Origin: Alphaproteobacteria bacterium
Lineage (GTDB): Bacteria; Pseudomonadota; Alphaproteobacteria; Micropepsales; Micropepsaceae
Assembly (NCBI GenBank): GCA_025350465.1
Contig: JANXXU010000007.1
Location: 1-64,000 of the forward strand
Reading direction: 5' to 3'
DNA length: 64,000 bases
Shown: positions 41,904 to 49,259 of the stretch, piece by piece
How the letters are laid out: every line of letters starts with the position of its first letter
Numbering within the stretch: position 1 is the first letter of the stretch
Notes under the pieces: model-generated
Seen by the model: only the letters and a program-made list of their open reading frames with translations
Told to the model about the DNA's origin: nothing
The model's database searches: none
Program-made: the position numbers and the translations under genes

Positions 41904-43079
41904 ATGACTGATGTCGCTATTGTTGCGGGCGCACGCACGCCCGTCGGTTCGTTCAACGGTGTTTTCGGCTCTTTGCCGGCGCATGAATTGGGCAGGATCG
42001 CGATCAAGGAGGCGCTGAAGCGCGCCAAGGTCGAGCCCAAGGAAGTCTCCGAGGTTATTCTCGGCCAGATACTATCGGCTGGCCAAGGTCAGAACCCGGC
42101 GCGCCAGGCTTCGATCAATTCCGGCGTGCCGGTCGAGGTCCCCGCTTGGGGCGTCAACCAGCTTTGCGGTTCGGGATTGCGCTCGGTGGCGCTTGGGTTT
42201 CAGGCGATCGTCAATGGCGACTCGTCGATCGTCGTCGCTGGCGGTCAGGAGTCTATGTCGATGGCACCGCACGCGGCCTATCTGCGTGCCGGCCAGAAAA
42301 TGGGCAATCTCGAATTCATCGACACGATGATCAAGGACGGGCTGTGGGACGCCTTCAACGGCTATCACATGGGCAACACGGCCGAGAACGTGGCGCGCGA
42401 GTGGCAGATTACGCGCGAGCAGCAAGACCATTTCGCGGTCGCCTCGCAGAACAAGGCCGAAGCCGCGCGCAAGTCGGGTCGCTTCAAGGACGAGATCGTG
42501 GCCGTCACGATCAAAGAACGCAAAGGCGAGAAGATCGTCGAGAACGACGAATATATCCGCGACGGGGTGACCTACGAGTCGATCAAGGATCTGCGCGCTG
42601 CGTTCCTGAAAGACGGCGGGACGGTGACGGCGGCGAACGCCTCGGGGATCAACGACGGCGCGGCGGCGCTCGTGTTGATGAGCGCCAAGGAAGCCGACAA
42701 GCGTGGGCTGAAGCCACTCGCGCACATCAAATCGTGGGCGCAGGCGGGTGTCGACCCGAAGGTCATGGGCTCAGGGCCCATTCCGGCATCGCGTGCAGCA
42801 TTGAAAAAGGCGGGATGGTCGGCGGCCGATCTCGATCTCATCGAAGCGAACGAGGCGTTCGCGGCGCAAGCTTGCGCGGTGAACAAAGACATGGGCTGGG
42901 ACACGGCAAAGGTAAACGTGAACGGCGGCGCGATCGCGATCGGACATCCGATCGGCGCGTCGGGCGCGCGCGTGCTGACGACGCTGCTCTTCGAGATGCA
43001 GAAGCGTAATTCCAAGAAGGGCCTTGCGACGCTCTGCATCGGCGGCGGCATGGGAATTGCCATGTGCGTCGAGCGGTAG
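41904..43079 (+). CDS. phaA: Acetyl-CoA acetyltransferase (beta-ketothiolase)
   Basis: A 391-residue thiolase that condenses two acetyl-CoA to acetoacetyl-CoA, the first step to polyhydroxybutyrate. The acyl-enzyme Cys88 lies in [12 protein letters not shown]. His348 (GHPIGASG) and Cys378 (CIGGGMGIA) complete the catalytic set. Length and motifs are typical of PhaA. The ribosome site AGGAG precedes ATG 41904. It is 33 bp ahead of phaB and divergent from phaR, the standard alphaproteobacterial arrangement; a phaC synthase is not in this window. Confidence 0.95.
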   Translation: MTDVAIVAGARTPVGSFNGVFGSLPAHELGRIAIKEALKRAKVEPKEVSEVILGQILSAGQGQNPARQASINSGVPVEVPAWGVNQLCGSGLRSVALGFQAIVNGDSSIVVAGGQESMSMAPHAAYLRAGQKMGNLEFIDTMIKDGLWDAFNGYHMGNTAENVAREWQITREQQDHFAVASQNKAEAARKSGRFKDEIVAVTIKERKGEKIVENDEYIRDGVTYESIKDLRAAFLKDGGTVTAANASGINDGAAALVLMSAKEADKRGLKPLAHIKSWAQAGVDPKVMGSGPIPASRAALKKAGWSAADLDLIEANEAFAAQACAVNKDMGWDTAKVNVNGGAIAIGHPIGASGARVLTTLLFEMQKRNSKKGLATLCIGGGMGIAMCVER

Positions 43080-43112
43080 ACAACGCAAAAGAAAAACACG
43101 GAGGAAAAACAA

Positions 43113-43835
43113 ATGGCCAGGGTAGCGGTGGTGACCGGCGGTACGCGCGGCATCGGTGAAGCGATTTCGGTAATGCTGAAGAAAGCAGGCTACAAGGTTG
43201 CGGCCGTCTATGCCGGAAATGACGACCGGGCGAAGGCCTGCGCCGAGAAACACGGGATCGCCGTGTTCAAGTGGAACGTCGCCGACTACGATCAATGCAT
43301 GAAGGGCATTGCGGAAGTCGCGGCGAAGCTCGGGCCCGTCGAGGTGCTGGTCAACAATGCGGGCATCACACGCGACGCGACCTTGAAGAAGCAATCGCGC
43401 GCCCAGTGGGATGACGTGCTCGACACCAATCTCGGCGGCTGCTTCAACATGTGCAAAGCGGTGTGGGACGGGATGCTGGAGCGCAACTTCGGCCGTATCG
43501 TCAATATCGGCTCGATCAACGGACAGGCCGGACAATATGGGCAAGTGAACTATGCCGCCGCCAAGTCGGGTATTCACGGCTTCACGAAGGCGCTGGCGCA
43601 AGAGGGCGCACCCAAAGGCATCACCGTCAATGCGATCGCGCCGGGCTATATCGACACGGACATGGTGGCCGCTGTCCCCGCCAACGTGCTTGAAAAAATC
43701 GTTGCGAAGATTCCGGTCGGGCGCCTCGGCAAAGCCGACGAAATCGCGCGCGGCGTCTTGTTTCTGGTCGGCGACGACGCGGGCTTCGTCACCGGCTCGA
43801 CCATGTCGATCAACGGCGGGCAGCATATGTATTGA
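43113..43835 (+). CDS. phaB: Acetoacetyl-CoA reductase
   Basis: A 240-residue SDR that reduces acetoacetyl-CoA to (R)-3-hydroxybutyryl-CoA with NADPH. TGGTRGIG lies at residues 8-15, NNAG near 86, and Tyr147/Lys151 in YAAAK. The PhaB-specific phrases NQCMKGIAEV-like (DQCMKGIAEV) and VNIGSINGQAGQYGQVNY are present. GGAGG ends 9 nt before ATG 43113. It is immediately followed by a hairpin terminator, so phaA and phaB make a two-gene operon. Confidence 0.95.
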   Translation: MARVAVVTGGTRGIGEAISVMLKKAGYKVAAVYAGNDDRAKACAEKHGIAVFKWNVADYDQCMKGIAEVAAKLGPVEVLVNNAGITRDATLKKQSRAQWDDVLDTNLGGCFNMCKAVWDGMLERNFGRIVNIGSINGQAGQYGQVNYAAAKSGIHGFTKALAQEGAPKGITVNAIAPGYIDTDMVAAVPANVLEKIVAKIPVGRLGKADEIARGVLFLVGDDAGFVTGSTMSINGGQHMY

Positions 43836-43845
43836 GGCGTTGGAG

Positions 43846-43865
43846 GGCGGCTTTGGCCGCCTTTC
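43846..43865 (+). terminator. Hairpin terminator after phaB
   Basis: GGCGGC (43846-43851), loop TTTG and GCCGCC (43856-43861) form a 6-bp stem followed by TTTC. It ends the phaAB operon just before the ArsR operator region. Confidence 0.6.
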
Positions 43866-43878
43866 ATATGGGTCAAGG

Positions 43879-43931
43879 CGTAAGTGTTGACTTACCGAAA
43901 ATCCAAAGGTACACGTAAGCCATGACTTACG
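43879..43931. promoter_or_regulatory. Paired ArsR operators (CGTAAG-N6-CTTACS)
   Basis: Two inverted repeats of the same form lie in front of and across the ArsR start codon: CGTAAG-N6-CTTACC at 43879-43896 and CGTAAG-N6-CTTACG at 43914-43931, 35 bp apart. The first overlaps a TTGACT (-35, 43887-43892) and the second covers ATG 43922. The same motif occurs once before the GST gene at 60306. Confidence 0.7.
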
Positions 43932-44257
43932 CGAACGCTCTTGCAGCTCTTGCCGATCCCACGCGGCGCACCGTGTTCGAGCGATTGCGCGGCGGGGCGA
44001 AGCCGGTCGGCGCAATCGCCAAGGGTTTGCCGGTCAGCCGGCCCGCGGTGTCGCAACATCTCAAAGTTTTGAAGGAGGCGCGCCTCGTGACGGAGTATCG
44101 CGACGGCACCCGGCGGTTCTACGCCATCGACACGCAAGGGTTAGAGGCGGTGCGCAAATATCTCGACGGATTTTGGGACGAGGCGCTTGAGCGCTTCAAA
44201 GCATTTGCCGAAGCGGATGAAGTACGTCCGCGCAGGCGCAAGAGGAAAGCGAAATGA
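43922..44257 (+). CDS. ArsR family winged-helix transcriptional regulator
   Basis: A 111-residue ArsR/SmtB-fold repressor. It has ALADPTRRTVFERLRGGAKPVGAIAKGL, then the recognition helix VSRPAVSQHLKVLKEARLV and the wing RRFYAIDTQGLEAV. The C-terminus is highly basic (RPRRRKRKAK). No metal-binding cysteines are present, so it is of the SRPBCC-linked type that senses an organic ligand or operates by partner. It overlaps the SRPBCC gene by four bases and has its own paired operators, which implies autorepression. Confidence 0.92.
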   Translation: MTYANALAALADPTRRTVFERLRGGAKPVGAIAKGLPVSRPAVSQHLKVLKEARLVTEYRDGTRRFYAIDTQGLEAVRKYLDGFWDEALERFKAFAEADEVRPRRRKRKAK

Positions 44258-44730
44258 ACAAACCCGTCAATCTCATTCCGCCGGTCGTGAAAAGCGTGCG
44301 CGTCGCACGTGCCCAAGCCGATGCCTTCCGGCTTTACACCGAAGGGCTCGGGCAATGGTGGCCGCTGAAGACGCATTCCATCGGCGGCGAGAAGGCCAAG
44401 ACCGCAGTGATGGAGCCGCGCAAGGGCGGACGGCTTTACGAGGTCTGGCACGACGGCTCCATCAACCCTTACGGCGAAGTGTTGGTATGGGATCCGCCGC
44501 ATCGCGTCGTGCACTCCTGGCATGTCGGCCATCCGCCCAATGAAAGCTCCGAGGTGGAGTTGCGCTTCGTTGCAATCAGCTCGCGCGAGACGCGGGTCGA
44601 ACTCGAGCACCGCAATTGGGAGAGCATGTCGGGCGACAAGGCCGCCGAGGCGCGCGAGCGCTACAACAACGGCTGGGTAACGGTCTTTATCAAATCGTTC
44701 GGTAACTTTGCCGGCATAGCGGAGGGCTAA
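44254..44730 (+). CDS. SRPBCC (AHSA1/START-like) domain protein
   Basis: A 158-residue SRPBCC ligand-binding protein. The typical order is a first strand with VVKSVRVARAQADAFRLYTEGLGQWWPLKTHS, then GGRLYEVWHDGS, VLVWDPPHRVVHSWH and a C-terminal helix (NGWVTVFIKSFGNFA). The fold has a deep hydrophobic cavity, so binding of a lipid or aromatic compound is likely. It overlaps ArsR (ATGA) and is followed without gap by a GST gene. ArsR-SRPBCC pairs are a known arrangement in which the regulator controls the partner. Confidence 0.88.
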   Translation: MNKPVNLIPPVVKSVRVARAQADAFRLYTEGLGQWWPLKTHSIGGEKAKTAVMEPRKGGRLYEVWHDGSINPYGEVLVWDPPHRVVHSWHVGHPPNESSEVELRFVAISSRETRVELEHRNWESMSGDKAAEARERYNNGWVTVFIKSFGNFAGIAEG

Positions 44731-45399
44731 ATGGTTACGATTTACGTTGCGCATAACGTTCCGCCGTTCCTGCCACGCCACGTCCTGCGTGATCTACGCG
44801 CGCTGTGGGCGGCGGAGGAGGCGGGCGTTCCCTACGAGATTCATTGGCTCGATTCCATCGGCGGCGACACAAAGGCTGCCGCCTATCTTTCGGTGCACCC
44901 GTTCGGAATCGTCCCGGCGCTCAGCGACGGAGATTTTAAGTTGTTCGAATCCGGCGCCATTGTCGGTTATCTCTGCGACAAGACCGGTAAATGCATCCCC
45001 GCGCCGCGGACGAAAGAGCGCGCGCTCTACGATCAGTGGTGCTTCGCGACGCTCAACACCGTCGAGCCGGCACTGTTGCAATTGTTCATCGCGAGCGTGA
45101 TCGCCAAGGACGCGGCGTGGGCGAAGGAACGCGCGCCGCAACTGCGCGATCTTAGCGCCGCAAGGCTCGCGGTGCTCGATGCGCACCTGGCGAATCGGGC
45201 ATATCTCTTGGGTCAAGATTTTTCCGGCGCCGATGTCTTGATGGGCCAAGTGCTCAACTTCATCGTCGACTCCACGCTGATCGACGGCGCTCCACATGTG
45301 AAGGCTTATCAAACTCGCGTGAGGTCACGCCCTGGCTATGTTCGCGCGGCGGCTGTCCAGGCGGCGGGACCAAAATCGGCGGCGGCGGCGGCGCGCTGA
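44731..45399 (+). CDS. Glutathione S-transferase family protein
   Basis: A 222-residue GST with an N-terminal thioredoxin-fold domain (RALWAAEEAGVPYEIHWLD, HPFGIVPALSDGDFKLFESGAIVGYL) and an all-helical C-terminal domain (LLGQDFSGADVLMGQVLNF). The SGAI phrase is the glutathione-binding ES-type motif of the family. It begins directly after the SRPBCC stop and is the third gene of the ArsR operon. The tail is Ala-rich. It probably detoxifies a hydrophobic electrophile in the same response. Confidence 0.9.
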   Translation: MVTIYVAHNVPPFLPRHVLRDLRALWAAEEAGVPYEIHWLDSIGGDTKAAAYLSVHPFGIVPALSDGDFKLFESGAIVGYLCDKTGKCIPAPRTKERALYDQWCFATLNTVEPALLQLFIASVIAKDAAWAKERAPQLRDLSAARLAVLDAHLANRAYLLGQDFSGADVLMGQVLNFIVDSTLIDGAPHVKAYQTRVRSRPGYVRAAAVQAAGPKSAAAAAR

Positions 45400-45480
45400 G
45401 ATCCTCGCGCATTAATGCAACAGCAACCACGTTCTTAACCGAACCACATTGTTGCCATCATCGCGCGCTACCCCACTCGC

Positions 45481-46287
45481 ATGTTTTGGCGGGTGGGACG
45501 AGGGCGGCTTGAAGGGCCGGGCCCTGCTCGCCCCTTTGGAGCGTTGCGCGTGGCCGCGATCGTTCGGCGAGGGCTGGCATCACTGGCGTTGATCGGAGCG
45601 CTGCTCTTGATCTGCGTCGGAAGCGGCCCGGCGATGGATCGCGCCGAGCCGCGCATCGGTCACTACGTCTCGGAAGATACCGGCATCGGCTTTGTGCTGG
45701 ACCGATCGAGCGAACTCGCGAAACTGAAGTTCGATAGCTCGGAGGAAATCTTCGCGCTGCGCTGGCAACTTGCGGCCGGCGGCGACAGGCTTTTGGTGCG
45801 CGACGACGACGTCGATTTATTGCGGCTCTCGGGTCTCGGCGGCATCACATTGTTCACGCAAGGCAATTTGCGCGGCATTCCCGTGGCGTTCGACCGCCCC
45901 GCCGCGCCGCTCGTCTCCATGCCGCCGTCGATCGAGGTCGTTCGCGATATCGCGGGCCAAATCATGTCGCGCCTGCGGGCCGAGGTCGGCCGAGACGTTG
46001 TCTTCGAGGCCGATTGGGGTCGTGCCGCGATGGACGGCGGGGCGCGCGCTATTCTGTTCGACGCCATCCGCAACGCCGGAACCGCGCTCTACAACGTCGC
46101 AAGCACAACGGTTGGGCGCGCCGGCATCGAACGCAACCTCCAACGCGTGCGCTTCATGCAGGCGCGGGCGGCAGGTGTGTCGGTCAGCGGCAATATGCTG
46201 ATCGTGTCCTATAGCGTGGAACAGGGGTTGGCCGGCCGGCCGTCGTCCTTTGCCATCATGCGCGCGCTCGCCCCGTTCATGCACTGA
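45481..46287 (+). CDS. Hypothetical protein, possibly DUF4908-like
   Basis: A 268-residue protein with an N-terminal hydrophobic segment (ASLALIGALLLICVGSG, about residues 33-49), acting as signal or anchor. The rest is soluble and has GHYVSEDTGIGFVLDRSSELAKLKFDSSEEIFALRW and AVFDRP-type blocks, resembling proteins labelled DUF4908 in Caulobacterales-like genomes. The C-terminal FMQARAAGVSVSGNMLIVSYS seems to be a beta hairpin. The name is uncertain. It stands alone between the ArsR operon and the oxidoreductase gene. Confidence 0.68.
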   Translation: MFWRVGRGRLEGPGPARPFGALRVAAIVRRGLASLALIGALLLICVGSGPAMDRAEPRIGHYVSEDTGIGFVLDRSSELAKLKFDSSEEIFALRWQLAAGGDRLLVRDDDVDLLRLSGLGGITLFTQGNLRGIPVAFDRPAAPLVSMPPSIEVVRDIAGQIMSRLRAEVGRDVVFEADWGRAAMDGGARAILFDAIRNAGTALYNVASTTVGRAGIERNLQRVRFMQARAAGVSVSGNMLIVSYSVEQGLAGRPSSFAIMRALAPFMH

Positions 46288-46361
46288 CCCCGGCTCGAGC
46301 GACTCCGCGACGGGCGCAAAGAGGTCTAGTGTCGGCGGCGATCAACCTCGGAGCGCTCGCT

Positions 46362-47363
46362 ATGGCCGCCGTCAATCGTCAAATCCAACTCGCGGAACTG
46401 CCCAAGGATAAACTGGGGCTGGAGCATTTTCGTTTGGGCGAAGGGGCGATGCCGCACGCCAAGGACGGCGAGCTTCTGCTGCGCGTGCGCTACATTTCGC
46501 TGGATGCGGCGAACCGGGCGTGGATGCAAGGTGCGACCTATCGCTCCGCGCTCGAAGCCGGGCAAGTGATGGCGGGCGGCGCGCTCGCCGAAGTGGTCGA
46601 AGCGAAGGCACCCGGGTTTGCGTCAGGCGATCTCGTGTTCGCCGATACCGGTTGGCAGGAGTACGCCGTGCTGCCGGCCAAGCGCGTGCAGAAACTCGAA
46701 AAGCGCGAGCCGTTGACGCATCTTCTTTCCGTTTATGGCGTCGCGGGACTTACAGCTTATTTCGGTTTGCTCAATGTCGGGCAGCCGAAAGCCGGCGAGA
46801 CCGTCGTCGTTTCCGCCGCCGCCGGCTCGGTCGGTTCGTTCGTCGGCCAGATCGCGAAGATCAAGGGCTGTCGTGTCGTCGGTATTGCCGGCGGTGCCAA
46901 GAAATGCGCGTGGCTGAAGAGCGAACTCGGCTTCGATGAGGCGATCGACTACAAGGCCGTCGCGGTCGGCGGCGCGCTCAAGGACGCCGCACCTAAGGGC
47001 ATCGACGTCTATTTCGACAATGTCGGCGGCGATATTCTGGAGGCTTGTCTCTTCCGGATGAGCAATCACGGCCGGATCGCTTGCTGCGGTGCGGTTTCGC
47101 AATATGACGGTGTGGCGCCGCGCCACGGGCCGCGCGGTATCCCGGGCCTGATCGTGACGAAGCGGCTGACGATGAAGGGCTTCGTCGTCATGGATTTCGA
47201 CGATGAGCGTGCGAAAGCGCTCAGCGATCTCGAGGGTTGGGTCAAAGCCGGCAAGTTGAAAGTGCCGGAAGATGTGATGAACGGGCTGGAGAACACACCG
47301 AAAGCACTGATTGGTCTTCTCGCGGGTGACAATATCGGCAAGCGAATGGTGAAGGTGGTGTGA
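46362..47363 (+). CDS. NADP-dependent medium-chain oxidoreductase (leukotriene B4 dehydrogenase-like)
   Basis: A 333-residue zinc-free medium-chain dehydrogenase/reductase of the PTGR/LTB4DH type. It has the catalytic-domain start NRQIQLAELPKDKLG, the nucleotide-binding VVVSAAAGSVGSFVGQIAKIKGCRVVGIAGG and the family tyrosine in VYGVAGLTAYFGL. Later DVYFDNVGGDILEACLFRM is diagnostic. It reduces alkenals and enones with NADPH. ATG 46362 is preferred over GTG 46329, with GGAG at the right distance. It is separated by 74 bp from the gene upstream. Confidence 0.9.
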   Translation: MAAVNRQIQLAELPKDKLGLEHFRLGEGAMPHAKDGELLLRVRYISLDAANRAWMQGATYRSALEAGQVMAGGALAEVVEAKAPGFASGDLVFADTGWQEYAVLPAKRVQKLEKREPLTHLLSVYGVAGLTAYFGLLNVGQPKAGETVVVSAAAGSVGSFVGQIAKIKGCRVVGIAGGAKKCAWLKSELGFDEAIDYKAVAVGGALKDAAPKGIDVYFDNVGGDILEACLFRMSNHGRIACCGAVSQYDGVAPRHGPRGIPGLIVTKRLTMKGFVVMDFDDERAKALSDLEGWVKAGKLKVPEDVMNGLENTPKALIGLLAGDNIGKRMVKVV

Positions 47364-47440
47364 CGGCTGGCGCAGCGATGGGTCGCGCTAAAGCCCTAGA
47401 GTCACCACGACTGAGGGCATTGCGGACGCGGGAGAAATTC

Positions 47441-47995
47441 ATGTTCAGAAGACTGCTGGGCGTGATCATTGCAATTACGATCGCCGGTGCCGTCTCGCCG
47501 GCGGAGGCGGCGGGCATTTCGCGCTGCGATGCGCGCGCAACTATGCTGTGGATGCCGGCGCAGGGGCAGGTTGTCGTTGCCGAGGCGGTATCGGATGGAC
47601 CGACGTGCGCGCTCGCGGTCGTCACGCTCGTTTTGAGAGGGCCGTCGGGTCAACCGCTGTGGGTCGACTCGCGCGTCGCGTCGCAAGTCATGACGTTCGG
47701 CGGCGTCAAGACGCTTGCGGCGATGAACAAGGCGCTCAACGAGTGGATCGCCCAACGCACCTCGATTTTGGCGCGCAGCGATAAGCTACCTGATTGGCAG
47801 AGAGGCGCCACAGCTCCGCAAGCAGGTGAGTTTCCCTTTCTGCCGGATGCCGATATCGATCGCGAGGCGTATATGAAAATACGTGCCGCGAAGGTGCCGG
47901 TGTTTTGCTATGTGCAGGGGATGGAGAGCATGACGTGCGTCGCGCTCACCGCGGACGGAATCATGAAAGTCGGCGTGCAGACGTTTCCGGGATAG
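47441..47995 (+). CDS. Secreted hypothetical protein
   Basis: A 184-residue protein with a signal peptide (MFRRLLGVIIAITIAGAVSPAEA, cleavage near 23). The mature protein has a cysteine pair early (SRCDARATMLW and PTCALAVV) and another late (PVFCYVQGMESMTCVAL), likely two disulfides in the periplasm. No domain is recognised. GGAGAA precedes ATG 47441. An earlier in-frame start overlapping the previous stop gives an unlikely leader, so it was not used. Confidence 0.75.
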   Translation: MFRRLLGVIIAITIAGAVSPAEAAGISRCDARATMLWMPAQGQVVVAEAVSDGPTCALAVVTLVLRGPSGQPLWVDSRVASQVMTFGGVKTLAAMNKALNEWIAQRTSILARSDKLPDWQRGATAPQAGEFPFLPDADIDREAYMKIRAAKVPVFCYVQGMESMTCVALTADGIMKVGVQTFPG

Positions 47996-48004
47996 CGGAC
48001 AGAA

Positions 48005-48433
48005 TCAGCGCCGCGGGCCGGGCGTCCAGTCGGGCGGCGCCATTTCGAATCCCGCGAATTCAAAGCCCGGCGCGACGGTGCAGCCGACCAGCGTGTAAGC
48101 GCCGAGAGGTCGCGCGCTCTGCCACACATGGGCCGGCACGACGATCTGCATGCGCGCGCCGCGCGCCAGATCGAGACCCAAGACGTGGCGTTCGGTCAGG
48201 ACGCCGTCGGGCGAGAGTGACAGCTCCAATGGATCGCCGCCGTAGAAGTGCCAGACCTCGGCGGCGTCGACGCGATGCCAATGACTCGTCTCGCCCGCTT
48301 TCAGAAGATAAAAGATCGCAGTCGACGCGGCGCGCCCGTCGTGCGTGCGCGCGTCGCGAAACGTCTCGCGAAAATGCCCGCCTTCGGAATGGGGCTGCAG
48401 GTTTAGGGCGCGGATGATCTCGTCAGCGGTCAT
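48005..48433 (-). CDS. Cupin DUF985 family protein
   Basis: A 142-residue cupin. It starts MTADEIIRALNLQPHSEGGHFRETFRD, the hallmark of DUF985, with the phrase AIFYLLKAGETSHWHRVDAAEVWHFYGGDPLELSL later. His residues in SHWHR and the E in AEVWHF are probable metal ligands. The C-terminus GCTVAPGFEFAGFEMA is the usual end. Activity unknown; some members act on sugars or on prenyl compounds. It converges with the secreted-protein gene, ending 9 bp from it. Confidence 0.88.
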   Translation of the reverse strand: MTADEIIRALNLQPHSEGGHFRETFRDARTHDGRAASTAIFYLLKAGETSHWHRVDAAEVWHFYGGDPLELSLSPDGVLTERHVLGLDLARGARMQIVVPAHVWQSARPLGAYTLVGCTVAPGFEFAGFEMAPPDWTPGPRR

Positions 48434-48490
48434 GATTGCTTGCTCTCGTCATGCCCGACCATGACAGCGAGAAGGACCCTTCCGCGGCGG

Positions 48491-49255
48491 TTAGAACGCG
48501 TCCTTGCGCCTTCGTGTCTCGGCAAAAACATCGACGTCGCTGGCGTTCGGCATGGCGAGCGCTGTGCGCAGGTCGCGGGAAGCGGCGCGCAGGAAGGGGT
48601 TCGTTTCACGCTCCAGCGCGATGGTCGACGGGATCGTCGGTTGACCTTCGGCGCGCAGGCGCTCGACTTCGGTGACGCGCGAGCGCAAGGCCTTGTTGTT
48701 GGGCTCGACCGTCAGCGCGAATTTGCCGTTCGAGAGTGTGTATTCGTGGCCGCAATAGACCCGCGTCTCGCCCGGAAGCGCCGCGAGTTTGTTGAGCGAG
48801 GTCCACATCTGTGCCGGTGTGCCTTCGAACAGGCGGCCACAGCCCATGGCAAACATCGTATCGCCGGTGAAGACGGCATTGTCCGCGCCGAACCAAAAGG
48901 CGATGTGCGCGCGGGTGTGCGCGGGAATCTCCAGCACTTGCGCCCGTGACTTGCCGAGTTCGACCGTGTCGCCTTCGGTGACGCCAATATCGATACCCGG
49001 AATGCGGTCGGCATCGTTCTTCGGTCCGGTGATCTTGGCGCCCGTGAGCTTCTTGAGTTCGACATTGCCGCCGGTGTGGTCGAAGTGATGATGCGTATTG
49101 AAGATGTGGGTGAGTTTGAGGTCGTGCGCTTTCAGTGCTGCAAGAACGGGCGGCGCCTCGGAAGGGTCGACGACCCCGACCGCGTTGGTCACGAGATCGT
49201 GGACAATGTAGGCGTAGTTGTCTTTGAGACAGGGTACGAGATAAATTTTCAGCAT
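48491..49255 (-). CDS. gloB: Hydroxyacylglutathione hydrolase (glyoxalase II)
   Basis: A 254-residue metallo-beta-lactamase-fold enzyme that hydrolyses S-lactoylglutathione to lactate in methylglyoxal detoxification. The binuclear metal motif THHHFDH is at residues 54-60. Further ligands are the His in IPAHTRAH and the Asp in VFTGDTMFA, and YCGHEYTLSN gives the last His. The glutathione-binding C-terminal domain (NPFLRA) is present. It is encoded 4 bp after the malic enzyme gene on the same strand, so it may be read through from it. Confidence 0.93.
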   Translation of the reverse strand: MLKIYLVPCLKDNYAYIVHDLVTNAVGVVDPSEAPPVLAALKAHDLKLTHIFNTHHHFDHTGGNVELKKLTGAKITGPKNDADRIPGIDIGVTEGDTVELGKSRAQVLEIPAHTRAHIAFWFGADNAVFTGDTMFAMGCGRLFEGTPAQMWTSLNKLAALPGETRVYCGHEYTLSNGKFALTVEPNNKALRSRVTEVERLRAEGQPTIPSTIALERETNPFLRAASRDLRTALAMPNASDVDVFAETRRRKDAF

Positions 49256-49259
49256 TGGC

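Noticed and set aside
42771-44015. Long minus-strand open frame (414 codons) across phaA, phaB and the ArsR start
   Set aside because: It runs antisense to three clearly recognised genes, is Arg/His/Asp-rich and has no ribosome site; a typical GC-rich shadow frame.
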